Source of the DNA: Rhizophagus irregularis
Taxonomy: Eukaryota; Glomeromycota; Glomeromycetes; Glomerales; Glomeraceae
Assembly (NCBI RefSeq): GCF_026210795.1
Contig: NC_089455.1
Coordinates: 496,001 to 560,000, forward strand
Direction of reading: 5' to 3'
Length of the DNA: 64,000 nt
Positions 51,522-62,399 of this stretch are shown here, in pieces (position 1 is the first letter of the stretch; every line of letters begins with the position of its first letter). The notes under the pieces are model-generated. The model was not told the origin of the DNA, searched no databases, and worked only from the letters and a program-made list of their open reading frames with translations. A program made the position numbers and the translations under genes.

Positions 51522-54500
51522 TTAGAACATATATTTATTTAACAGAAAGCAATTTTCTTTGTTAAACCTCGGAATTATATGAACCTCCTGATTGATAGAT
51601 TCAACTGGAATAATGTTATATTCTTCAGTATAGTATAATTGGGAGTAACCATAGACTATAGGCTCTATTGGATGAATGTCAAACCAACGAACAAGAGCAA
51701 GTTCGTATGGCTCTTTATATGATTCTCAAAAGAATTTTAAAAATAGCAATACCTTGAAAAGAAATAATTTGTAAAGAACTACGAAGTAAAATTGTACTTA
51801 CGAATTTTTAAAGTTCACTTACTTTTCTGTACCAAGCACCTTCGTCTTGTCCTTGATCCTCCGCATGAGTTACTGCAACATTGCTAAACCATTCTTTTCC
51901 TTGGAATTCACCTGTTGATCTTAGAATTTCTCCACTTTCTAGATGAACTGAATCATAAATTTTGATAAAAAAATCATTTTCTGAATCTTGCGAGGATGTG
52001 TCTAAAAAAGTATCCAACGCTGTAATTATTTGTGCCAATCCTTCAATATAATTTAGATGTGGCGGATTTTCAGATTTTTTTAAAGATTTTATTTTTTCAT
52101 CAATGGAGTCTAGATTTAATTCCCAAAGAATTTTTCCAAACCCTTCGGTTTTACGACGAATGACTTTCATGCCGCTGGTAGTTGGAGTTAATTCTTTACG
52201 CTTTACCTGCAAAAATATTAATAGTTTAGTATTTATGGTTGGAGAAAAGTTAAAAAAAATCTTATAAAACTTTTACTAACAGCGTTCACCAGTTGTTGCA
52301 TCACGTGTTTTCTATTTGTTGCTCGATATGGAATTTTAATATATAATTTATGGAGCGTTTCGTAAGTCTCCGTTGATAGGCCATTCAGTGCACCATATTT
52401 GACAATGGCAGGTACTGAAATAATTAAATTAAATTAAAATTTGTATAAATTAATAACCATCTTCAAATTATATTACCTGCATGATAACGCCAACTATGCA
52501 GCTTTGGAAAACTGCAATCCGTAGTAGATAATGGGGAGAATATCCTTTTAAACTCTATGCACCAATCAATGATTGCTTCCTATTTTAGTTAGTAGTTAGA
52601 TCATCTATTAACTTTTAAAGAAAGTTAATTTTTTTAAATTTTTTCTTCTTACTTCAAAGATATTCAGTTCATTTTCGGTATATGATTCTTGTCTGCTCAT
52701 AGTATACATTTTATTAAACTTCGTGTAAAGTTCACAAAGTTCTTTACAAGTTATTTCATTTTCTTCGCTGAAAATTTCATCCAAAGCAAAAATCGCTATC
52801 TTCATAATATGACGATAGTCTGATGCTGTCATTACTTTTAGTTAACCTACTTTACTTAACAATTTAAGGCCTGGAAAACGTGGAATTTGTCGAAGACGTT
52901 TGTCGAAAATCTTCTGTAATTCCAACCCTCCAACCTTTTTTAAGATTTCCTGCGTAAACTCCAGTTGATATTTAAAAAGTCCAAGGTCGATATGATGCAT
53001 ATGGTCGGGAACGCACGCTTCGTAAATATTCAGATTTCTGTAAAAAAATTTATATATGTAAAAAAATTTTTACAACGTCGTCATTACTTATAAAATTTAG
53101 TGATATTTACGGAAATTCCCAGAAGGTATTTTTGACGTAATGTACAGAATACTCCTTTCCTTGTCCAGCGCTAACCATTTCCTTCATATTTTCATGAGTT
53201 CTGAAAAGTATATCTTGTTGTGTAAGTTTCATATCGTTTAAGTTATTTTGCAGAACCATACAGCATTTTACATCGCGCTCCTTTATATGTAGCGGTCTCA
53301 TCATCTGCTTCGAGCATATCCGTGAGAAAAAAAGAAATTCGTGCAGCAAATGTTTTCGCTTGTCCATTAATCCCAAAACATAACGTATCAGGTTTCTTCA
53401 GTAAAGGCCAAAGCATAATATTAAAGCATTTGTGAAATATTTTACGCTGCAAACTTTGTAAAGACTTCAGTAGTTTTAATGCCTGAATCTTGAACTTTAG
53501 GCAAAAAACCTAAAAGTATTTTAGATTCTGGTAGGTTTCGAACCCAATTTGGAACATTTCCAAGCGTTAAAAATACTGGATGGCCTGATGTCTTGCCCAG
53601 TCCATCGAAAGTGGTCCCATCTGAATATAAGATGATAGACAATAGGTGATTTAATGGCGGAAGAGTCTTCTCCATTTTCAGCCACCAGTCACCTTCATAT
53701 GGCTCACCAAACACTCTTATTTCGCTTCCATTATCCTAAGAATATAAACAACCAAAAATATGAGTGATGATCTTCAGTTTCTTTTTAGTTATTCATAATT
53801 ATTAAATTTACCCTTTTTTTTTTAGAATTCCCTTATAGACAAAATTATTAGCTACTTCTGGTTGTTGCAGAAGAGCTTGAATAGCGCGAAATATGAGACG
53901 ATAGTAGAGTGTAATGTCAATACCGCTGTAGGTTGAAACAACTTTTTCTTTGAAGTCTAATGAAGGTGAAGTTATTTGATTGAAATGGTCTTTGCCATTT
54001 TTGGTTGATTTCGGTAATGGAGATTCTTCCAGATTGCTATATTTATTAAAGAATTTAATTATTTGATCTCCAATTTTGTTAGATATATTACCCTCTACAA
54101 TTAATCTCATGAAATCTCTGTATGCATCGTTTGGCCACTTTGCTATGTGTTTCGTAGATTTTTTCCTTCAATAGCATCTAAAGCATCATCTAACGATGCT
54201 CCTTGAAGATCTTCAGGATCTAGATCAATATTGTCAAGATTTACTGGTATTTCTGTTCCCAACTCCTCAAAATTTTCTTCAAAAATTTCTTCAGCTCTCT
54301 CTTCTATATTTTCTGATTTTGATCTTTTTCGCAGATTATAACGTGGTTCAGATTCTAAATTGTCTGCATCTTGAGTTGGAATTTCGTTGATTATTATATC
54401 CTCCATCTCACCAATATTATCATCTTGGTATGTGGATTTTTCATGTGAAGTAAATGTATCTGGCATTGTAATGGGTGTGTTCCATAACTGAACATCATGT

Positions 54501-54673
54501 TCTGGCATAACCGCTGTTCTTGATAGTTGTCGCGAGAATCTTTGAACGTGTTCACTTGGTTCACTTGGTCGAGAAGTTGTTGTTCTTCCATGGTGTTTGG
54601 CATTAGCGTGCTGTCTCAAACCGCTGGGAGTTGAAAAATATCTCTTGCAAATTTGACATTTATATCTGATCAT
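51522..54673 (-). pseudogene. Plavaka transposase, seven exons, frame-damaged
   Basis: Cut-and-paste transposase. Exons: 53812-54673, 53111-53735, 53037 down to 52653, 52477-52579, 52281-52414, 51823-52206 and 51522-51752, all with GT-AG introns. It starts with a C2H2 zinc finger (CQICKRYFSTPSGLRQHANAKH, Cys-Cys-His-His), followed by an acidic, disordered segment. The catalytic region includes ILYSDGTTFDGLG (first Asp), PVFLTLGNVPNWVRNLPES, LLGFLP, RTHENMKEMV and DHMHHIDLGLFKYQ. Then come IPRFPGLKLLS, MTASDYRHIMKIA, PKLHSWRYHAVPAIVKYG, GLSTETYETLHK, PYRATNRK and the tail YELALVRWFDIHP. These are the ordered signatures of Plavaka. Lesions include one-base losses in A runs near 54160 and 53820, frame changes near 53450 and 53290, and stops near 52844 (TAA) and 51726 (TGA). 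The A-run changes could also be assembly errors. Confidence 0.88.
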
Positions 54674-54935
54674 TTTTCTTTAGAAATCAATGCGAGTTTA
54701 GAAATTAACGCAGGAAAATTTTTTCGATTAGTTTCACGCGAGAAATATTTATGAAGATTTACTTTTGGTATATTTTTTTTTTACTGATTATCAAGCGAAT
54801 ATAAATTTTACTGATAATTGATTATTTTTGTTTACTGAAAAATAATTAATTTATTTACTGATTAGTAATTAATTTTTTTCATTTACTGATATTTTTAATT
54901 TGGAAGTAACTGATTTTTTTACCAATTCATTAACA

Positions 54936-55256
54936 ATTAATTTATTTAATTTACTGATCCTTAAATATATTTTAATTCAGGAGTAACTGATTTTTTAAAA
55001 AAATTCCGGCAAAACTTTTAACCTTACACAATTTTTCAATTATTTATAATGTAAGAATTTTTTTATTTTTTTTCGGTTGGCTGAATCGTCGCAATAATTA
55101 ATTTATTTAATTTACTGATCCTTAAATATATTTTAATTCAGGAGTAACTGATTTTTTAAAAAAATTCCAACAAAACTTTTAACCTTACACAATTTTTCAA
55201 TTATTTATAATGTAAGAATTTTTTCATTTTTTTTCGGTTGGCTGAATCGTCGCATA
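54936..55256. repeat. 161-bp direct duplication between divergent genes
   Basis: Two nearly identical copies (about 54936-55095 and 55096-55256) run from ATTAATTTATTTAATTTACTG to TTGGCTGAATCGTCGCA. They lie between the transposase start (54673) and the second gene's start (55378), so they probably form part of a shared, bidirectional promoter region. Confidence 0.8.
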
Positions 55257-55377
55257 TTTTTACATTTATATGAATCTTAACAATTTTTTTTCAATTTTTC
55301 GAATTAATTGTTGTTTGAATTTTTCTCCGCAATATTTTTCCTATACAAATTTTACGAATTTAGAATTTAAGTGATTA

Positions 55378-57183
55378 TGGCGTCTAAAAGGTCAAAAAAT
55401 GCAAAAAACTCAAAAAAAGAAAGCAAGCACTTGACGTTCCCTGAAGGACAAAGAAGAAAACAAGCACTTGACGTTTCTGAAGGACAGAATGAAAGCCAAC
55501 AAAATATATTTGCACAAATGTTATCAGGTAGTTAGTCATCAAGATGCTGATATTTTGCAATTTAACATTACAATTAACTTTTGCTAAACGCCAACAGTAG
55601 AATCTTCAGAAATTCCTAAAGATCTGCGTACAGATCGTGAAAAATCACCTACTGGTCCTTTCGTACTCGTTACTCCATTTGATGTAGATCGTGAAAGATC
55701 TTTAGTTAAATCTGTTTCTTTTACTCCAGCAAATCGTGAGAAATCCTTAACAAATCGCAAGAATTCTTTAGTCAGGACTGCACATACTGAAACTTCCGTT
55801 TTAACTACATTGACGCCATCTGTAACTTCTATGAGTTATGAAAGAACTTCGAGGACGCCAACTCCCATACTTAGTCCAATGCAAATTGACCTTGATAAAG
55901 AAATTGATTATTATAACGTCGATGACGATGATAACGAAGAACATAATAATAACCACGATAAAAGTGATACCCGTGAGCCTTTACCAAAACCACATAATGT
56001 AGAGGGTGAACGTTACCTAACTGTGAAAGAGTTTAATTATGCCATGAATGCATTAGATGGAAAGGTAAACGCCATCTACAAACTGCTGTCGATATATTGG
56101 AGATCAGCAACAAAAAAGTATTCAAGATACGCAAAATGTTGCAAAAAGTGATGTATTAAGCGATGATTTCTGGAATGTAAGTTAATTAAAAATTATCAAC
56201 TTGATTTTAATCTAAAGATACTTATAATAACCAAATATCTTCACAGCGCGTTTATAAAAATGTAGCTAAAGAACTTATTCCAACGTCTTTATATCCTTTG
56301 GATATAGAGTACCGAAAGGCTTTAGAAATATATTTATCTAAACATGCAGAACATTACATTAAAAATATTGGGCAAAACGCGTGGATTTCTTTATTTTCAG
56401 ATAAGTTGTTGGCAGAGGTATGTGAAATATTAATAATCGTTAAAAAAAGGTATTTTTTTATATTTATTTAACTTTTTTTTTAGATAAAAACTAAATGCAG
56501 AAGCAGGAGAAATGATTTTGCCGCAAGTATCAGGAGTGCCATGTTTTCCGTCTTTGGAGAACAGCGATTGGAACGCATAGATAACAATTCTCCTTCTATG
56601 AAGATCGCTGAATAAAAACAGAATCAAAAAACGCGTAATGCGTTTTATGAACTTTTCAAAAATCACGATATTCTAACGAAAATTGGCCATTCGGTTTTCA
56701 AACAGTATAGGGATAAAGAACTTCCTTTTACGCATTGTGCGTATATTTTATCAATATGTGACATCTTGTTAAATCCCAATAGCTATAGTATTAAGTGTAA
56801 TGACAAGTCTGTTACGAAAAGAGTCGAATTTGTTCTAGTAAATAATTTTCACAAATTTTTGCAGTTCTTTTAATCTTTTAATATTTTACAGATATTAATC
56901 TATAATTAATTAACAGCAAGCATTTAGAAATAAAACGCAAATAACTCCTCGAATAATGGAGGAATTAGCTGAAAAAGAAGCGAAAGAAGTTAGTCAAAGA
57001 ACCGATCAATATGAGTCAGCAGTCGCAGAAGAGAGCAGCAATTCAGTTGAAAATGAAAATTATGATGATTTTGTAAGTTAAAGTTATTATTTATGTTCGA
57101 TTATACACTTAATTGAATTATTTTACTAAGCTAAATCATCATTTTTTTTTAGATTAATAATCTAGATTCGCAATTTCCTTAGG
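55378..57183 (+). pseudogene. Second Plavaka-element protein (function unknown)
   Basis: Divergently transcribed accessory gene of the transposon. The start is ATG at 55378 (MASKRSKNAKNSKKESK, very basic). Exons by GT-AG joints: 55378-55526, 55600-56180 or so, 56248-56418, 56484-56837, 56918-57073 and 57153-57183. The first part is rich in Ser/Thr/Arg repeats (DREKS, ANREKS, NRKNS), followed by an acidic segment (DVDDDDNEEHNNN). The middle exons form a folded-looking, basic domain (SLYPLDIEYRKALEIYLSKHA; IKTKCRSRRNDFAASIR). The tail is Glu-rich. A frame change lies near 56070-56110 (removable by a 43-bp GT-AG intron), and a TAA at about 56611 interrupts a frame that continues coherently, fitting a lost Gln codon. 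I do not recognise a family; by analogy with CACTA TnpA it may bind the subterminal repeats. Confidence 0.6.
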
Positions 57184-57185
57184 AT

Positions 57186-57625
57186 TAATTGTATTTCTTT
57201 GAAATACTTTAATTTTTTTATATCATTTTTTTTATATTTTTTAATCGTATTTCTTTGAAATACTTTAATTTTTTTATATCATTTTTTTAATATTTTTTAA
57301 TCGTATTTCTTTGAAATACTTTAATTTTTTTATATCATTTTTTTATATTCTTCAATTGTATTTCTTTGAAATACTTTAATTTTTTTTATAATTCGTAATT
57401 TTATATTCTTTAATTGTATTTCTTTAAAATACTTTAATTTTTTTTATATCATTTTTTTTATATTTTTTAATCGTATTTCTTTGAAATACTTTAATTTTTT
57501 TTATAATTCATAATTTTATATTCTTTAATCGTATTTCTTTGAAATACTTTAATTTTTTTTATAATTCGTAATTTTATATTTTTTAATCGTATTTCTTTGA
57601 AATACTTTAATTTTTATAATTTGTA
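57186..57625. repeat. Minisatellite, about 57-bp units, eight copies
   Basis: Eight copies of a unit starting CGTATTTCTTTGAAATACTT and continuing with a poly-T/ATATC stretch. The word TTTCTTTGAAATACTTTA recurs with spacing of about 53-61 bp. It begins a few bases after the second gene's stop codon, inside the Plavaka element. TTTCTTTGAAA gives each unit a short palindromic character. Confidence 0.9.
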
Positions 57626-57764
57626 TTTTTGCGCAAAATTTTACGTTGCTTTTTTTTGGTAGAAATAAAGAATTGATTATGATTAATTAATATAAATGGA
57701 CTATAAATTATCATATATTAATTGTATTTTATATTTCGATTTATTTCAAAGGTTTTTTATTTAA

Positions 57765-57911
57765 AAATCCGCGCAGAATATTGCTATTTATAAAATCTGC
57801 GCAGTTTTTTATTAGAATTTTCCTCTAATGTTTTGCGCCAGGGTATAAGATCTGCGCAGATATAATTTCTAAAAATCTGCGCAGATCTGCTTCCCAAAAA
57901 ATTTTCCGATG
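57765..57911. repeat. Subterminal repeats, right end of Plavaka element
   Basis: Four copies of a palindrome based on TCTGCGCAGA or CCGCGCAG within 150 bp, closing with the terminal AAAAAATTTTCCGATG. This matches in style, not fully in sequence, the left end at 50936. It is the probable transposase binding region. Confidence 0.75.
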
Positions 57912-59092
57912 GATTATATGGTCCTACCCAATGATTATCTAACTTAATTTTATTTACTTCTATAGTTTGATTGTTATTTCTTTGTCTATAAATAAGATAA
58001 TCATCTTCATTTTCTATAGTATTTTTCTGAAAATTTCGTGAATATCTTTTAAAGCATTTTCCATCTTTTATACATGAAGCATTTAAATTAAGTATACCAC
58101 ATGGTCCATGCATCATTGTTTGCTTAACAGTATTAAATATATTAGGATTACTATTTTTATTAAGAATTTCAGCTGATATAATTGTATCATAATCTGCAAC
58201 AGTTTTGGGTTTATAAGGTTGAGCAAGAATAAGAAGAACATGAGTATGTGGTAATCCATATTTTTGAAATTCTATTGTATATAAATAAGCTAATACTTTT
58301 CCAAAAATATCTTCTTTTAAAATATTGCTTTTAATTTCATATTAAAAACATGACTAATTAAATCAGAACGATCTTATGCAGTTTGATCCAAAAGAAGAGC
58401 ATTTTGAATTTCAGGCCATTTTGGATTGCAAGTTATTGTAATAAATAAATCAGGTTTTTCAAATACTCGTACAATAGCCATTGCATCTTGATATAATTTA
58501 TGCATTTGTCGAGGACCTCCAGTAAAACTTGATGGTAATATAATTCGTTGTTCTACATTTGTTGTTCTATCATCTGAAATTATTGCATCTTGAATTCCAT
58601 TATATACTGTAATTCTGCACATATTTGTTTTTGATTAAATCTTAAATAATTAAGACGTGTATGTTCTACTATTGTATACATATCAACAATTCATTGTTGA
58701 AAAAGTTGACCAAAATAATGTAAAGTTGTTGCTTCATTAGGACGACCAATTTGAAGTCGATAGGCAAAATAATTCATTGCAGTAACATATTTTTCATCTG
58801 TTTCATCATTATCACTATAAATTTCTAATACTTCATTATTATTATCATGTATAGAAATATTATTATTTTTATTATATATAGGTATTTTAGGATGCTATCC
58901 ATCTTCACCTCTAGGAAACATAACAACATAATGAAGTGGTGTATAAGCACAATGTAATTCTGAAATCCACTTTATATTACCTTCATATGGTTGTAATACA
59001 ATATCTCAATTTTGGTGTTCTATTTCTTGTCCATTACCTATCATAATAGCTGCAACTTCTGATGCATTTGGAGTATTATAAAGTCAAGCATA

Positions 59093-60004
59093 TGGGCTGA
59101 TTTGTCTACCTTTAATTAAAATATTGATTTTGTTACATTTTTATTATACAAAATACTATATAATATACAGTAAATTGGGGTGAATATTAAAAAACTTTTA
59201 TTTAATGTTATTATACTATAAGTTGGTAAATATTTCTTTTAAATTAATATAATTCTTAGCACTTACTATATATATTAAAAATTTGTATCTCAACTTTAAA
59301 CGTAAATATCTCCAGATCTAATGATCCAATCGGCAAGCTCTTTTTTTCGCTCATATAGACCAGATCAAGGCATTCCGAAGAGCCTAAATTTATAAAAAAT
59401 GAATCAGTGGATCCCAAGATATTTGCATTTAAGCATATTAAAAAGTTCGTACCTCAACTTTAAACGTAAATATCTCTGGATCTAATGATTCAATCGGTGA
59501 GCTCTTTTTTCGCCTATAAAGTCCAGAACAAGGGCTTTCCAACGAGCCTAAAATTATAGAAAACGGATCAGTGAATCTTGATATATTTGCGTCTAAAGAT
59601 GGTAATACAAATTCTGACATAAAATAATTATTTTTATTGTTTGAAAATATCTATTATAATACCATTTTTTATATGATATTTTTATTATACTTTTATAAAC
59701 ATTTATAGCTACTAAGACTATATAAATTTTTATTTTACTTTATATTTTATTAAAATATACTTACTTTTTAATAATATATGTTAAAAATTCCATATATATG
59801 AGAAATGGGTTTTTTATTAGTGAAATGGGTTTTTTTACAGCTCTTTTACATTTAATAATTTAAGTTTCGCAAATGTAAATTTTTGTTCAACTTATTATTT
59901 AGTCAAGTGATCATCAATCAGATGATTTTTTGGTATTACAAAACAATTTTGAGTTGCAAAAATTGTGAAAACTCTTTTTAATGCAGAGTAGACAAATTAG
60001 CCCA
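59093..60004. mobile_element. 912-bp TIR element with TA duplication in Helitron
   Basis: Inverted ends TGGGCTGATTTGTCTAC (left) and GTAGACAAATTAGCCCA (right), with one mismatch. TA duplications lie at 59091-59092 and 60005-60006. Removing the element with one TA rejoins the Helitron frame (TKDPYA|LYNTPNASE with one stop). The interior has a direct repeat of about 160 bp (59281-59430 and 59443-59600) that reads in the minus strand as related 50-residue peptides (for example TDPFSIILGSLESPCSGLY). TA duplication suggests the Tc1-mariner group or a similar one. No transposase is seen. Confidence 0.82.
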
Positions 60005-60130
60005 TATGGATCCTTTGTTCTATTATTAGTAATTACTAATTTTAAATCTAATGAAGGATTATGTTTTAACAAATTTCCAGCTTGATAAAATTAATTAACA
60101 TATGGATTAATATCATGTAACATTTGTTGT

Positions 60131-60420
60131 CATCAGAAAATTTTTTAAGATGCAGAACTGCAGAGATCTGTAAAATTAGCAGATCTTCGCATTTTTTTGT
60201 AAATTTATGCGGAAGTTTGCGATTTTGCAGATTTCTGCTTTTTATTTTTTACAAAGTTGTGCAATAATCTGCAATTTTGCAAGTTTCTGATTTTTATGTA
60301 TGAATTTTTGCGGTAATCTGTGATTTTGCAGATTTCTGCTTTTTTTTATGTGAAATTTATGCGGAAGACTGCAATTTTGCAGATTTTTACTTTTTTTTTC
60401 ATTAAAATATCAGTTTGATC
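60131..60420. mobile_element. Left terminus of a second Plavaka-type element
   Basis: Starts CATCAGAAAATTTTTTAAGA and matches the left end and subterminal repeats of the Plavaka element at 50936 over about 270 bp, with scattered differences. It interrupts the N-terminal part of the Helitron (the peptide LHDINPYV reads up to this junction). The matching right terminus is not seen before the window ends, so the element either extends beyond 64000 or is truncated. The micro-exon array at 60749 onward would then be its cargo. Confidence 0.75.
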
Positions 60421-61689
60421 TGCAATTTCATCATTGATTTAATATTTAAACTTTGATTAACTCTAACTTGATTTAATACCTAAATGATTTTTTCTACAAT
60501 ACTTTTTTAAAAAAAAAACTTTACAAGATTTTAAAAAAATAATTTTTTCTACAACACTTATTACTAAAGAAAAAAACTGTGAAATAATTTTTTCTATAAT
60601 ACTTTTTAGGAAATAATCTGTTAAAGATTCCAAAGAAAAAATATTTCTATTATTTTTTAAGCTTCGAAGTTTATCGAGAGAAATTTTTTTTTAAAAAAAA
60701 ATTTATTTGCAAGGTTCGAAATCTTTAAAGGCAAATTCATCGACATTAATGCTTATGTCTGCAATCATGCAGGAGTTTTGGACTAAAAAGATATCGACTC
60801 CTTTATCTCCTTTCAAAAAATACATTTTACAGAACGCTGAAGGTACTCTATTTCAAAGGTATTTATCACTTTGATATTAATATTATTTAACGAACGTTAG
60901 AAAATATTCATTTAATAGTTTTATTAGTCCAGAACACAAAGGGTACATCCTGGACTCCATTTTAAAAAAAAAAAAATTTAACGAAATATTAGCTAAAGTT
61001 CGTTTTATTTTTTTTTGTAAATCCAGAATGCTGAAAGTACCAGTTCTGGACTCTATTTCGAAGGTAAAACTTCAAAACTAATATTTTTTATATACCGGAC
61101 GTTGTCTAACATTCGGTTTTATTATTTTCTTGTCCTGGACGCCAAAGAACAGCTCCAGACTCTTATTTTGAAGGTAAAACCTTTACCTTCAAAATTGGTT
61201 TTACCTTCAAAATTTTTTTATATTTTTGTTTAACGAACATCGCTAATGTTCGTTTTTCATGTTTTTAGGTCTTGGTGCCGAAAAACGACTTTGGACATTT
61301 ATTTCGAAGGTAAAAACCTTCGAATAACTTTATTTATTTAACGAATGTTGCAAACGTTCGTTTATTATTTTTTTTTTAGGTCCTGGACGCCAAAGTACGG
61401 TTCCGGACATTTATTTCAAAGGTAAAATTTACCTCTGAATTTTTTTATTTTATTTATACCTACAAACGTTAATTTACGTTCGTTTTTATATTTTATAGTC
61501 AAAGAATGGCTCCAGACGTTAATTTTGAAGGTAAAACCTTTACCTTCAATTTTTTTTTAATTATTATTTAGCGAACGTTACTAAATATTCGTTTTTATAT
61601 TTTATAGGTCCTGGATGCCAAAGAATGGCTCCAGACGTTTATTTCAAAGGTAAAGTTTACCTTACGAAATATTTTTTTAATTTTATTTC

Positions 61690-61712
61690 AACGAACGTTG
61701 CAAACGTTCGTT
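61690..61712 (+). other. Intron palindrome around branch-point region
   Basis: AACGAACGTT, a 3-base loop GCA, then AACGTTCGTT: a perfect 10-bp stem, ending 15 bases before the next exon's TAG. Equivalent palindromes recur in nearly every intron of the array (for example 61333-61357, 61571-61592, 61815-61834 and 61949-61966). Where the loop is longer, it contains ACTAAC or CTAAC, the fungal branch-point consensus. Confidence 0.7.
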
Positions 61713-62366
61713 TCTATTATTTTTTAGGTCCTGGATGCCAAAGAATGGCTCTGGACTTTACTTTAAAGGTAAAACCTTTGAAAAAAAATATATATTTTTT
61801 TTATTAACTTTATTGACGAACGTTAACTAACGTTTTGTCTTATTTTTTTTTAGTTAAAGGAAGCCGAAACTGAGTTCTGGGCTTCTATATCGAAGGTAAA
61901 CAAATCTTTGAAAAAAAAAAATTAATTTTTTTTTTTAATTAATATAATGAACGTTAAACTAACGTTTATTTATTTTTGTTTTAGTTAAAGGAAGCTGATT
62001 ACAAGCCAGACTTCCATATTGAAGGTAAACCTTCGAAAAAAAAAATTATTTTTTTTAAATTAATATAATGAACATTAAACTAATGTTCATTTATTTTTGT
62101 TTTAGTTAAAGGAAGCCGAAAATGAATTTTGGACTTCCATATTGAAGGTAAACCTTCGAAAAAAAAAATTTTTTTTTTTAAATTAATATAATGAACATTA
62201 TTAAACTAACGTTCATTTCCTTTTGTTTTAGTTAAAGGAAGCCGAAAATGAATTCTGGACTTCCATATCGAAGGTAAACTTGAAAATTTTTATTGTTTTA
62301 TTTAATGAAACGTTTCTAACATTTCGTTTTTATATTTTGTAGGAACACGGCACTCCAGACTCCTGG

Positions 62367-62399
62367 ACAGAATTTCGAAGGTAAACTTCGAAATTCTGT
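62367..62399 (+). other. Hairpin placing the 5' splice site in its loop
   Basis: The last 14 bases of the exon unit (ACAGAATTTCGAAG, 62367-62380) are perfectly complementary to 62386-62399 (CTTCGAAATTCTGT) in the following intron. The five-base loop is GTAAA, the donor itself. Similar hairpins occur at 63087-63114 (10-bp stem, loop GTAAATAT) and 63614-63646 (13-bp stem with one G-U pair, loop GTAAATA). Confidence 0.75.

Larger units (their letters stand above)
50936..57911. mobile_element. Plavaka DNA transposon, 6976 bp, nested in Helitron
   Basis: The termini are a perfect inverted CATCGGAAAATTTTTT. The dinucleotide GA flanks both sides (50934-50935 and 57912-57913). Subterminal regions on both sides (50950-51260 and 57765-57900) are packed with AGATCTGC, TTTTGCAGATTT and CTGCGCAGAT words, as in CACTA-type elements. 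The element holds a minus-strand transposase gene (51522-54673) and a plus-strand second gene (55378-57183). It sits between the HUH and two-tyrosine motifs of the Helitron; excision with one GA restores the frame across TATAATCC|TTATTTTACA on the minus strand. Plavaka is a fungal family related to CACTA; the assignment rests on the transposase. Confidence 0.92.
48159..60130 (-). pseudogene. Helitron Rep-helicase gene, broken by nested insertions
   Basis: A rolling-circle transposon protein read in four pieces: 60007-60130, 57912-59092, 49510-50935 and 48159-49266. The N-terminal piece has LHDINPYV and LVITNNRTKDP. The second has the Helitron-like N domain, RIILPSSFTGGP, DLFITITCNPKWPEI and the HUH motif in GLPHTHVLLIL (58236-58250). 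The third resumes with the two-tyrosine motif KYLFKYVYKGHD (50841-50870), an ADFPIQW block, and the Pif1 Walker A GPGGTGKTFLY (49804-49833), with an intron at about 49714-49799. The fourth has IIWDKASM (Walker B; Glu of DEAS replaced by Lys), FGDDFCQILPV and the C-terminal TINKSQGQS. Many in-frame stops make it non-functional. The original window edge of the N-terminus is cut off by another element at 60131. Confidence 0.9.

Noticed and set aside
56065..56107. 43-bp intron in the second Plavaka gene
   Set aside because: GTAAAC...ATCAG would restore the frame, but it is shorter than the other introns here; a one-base change explains it equally well, so it is noted and not called.
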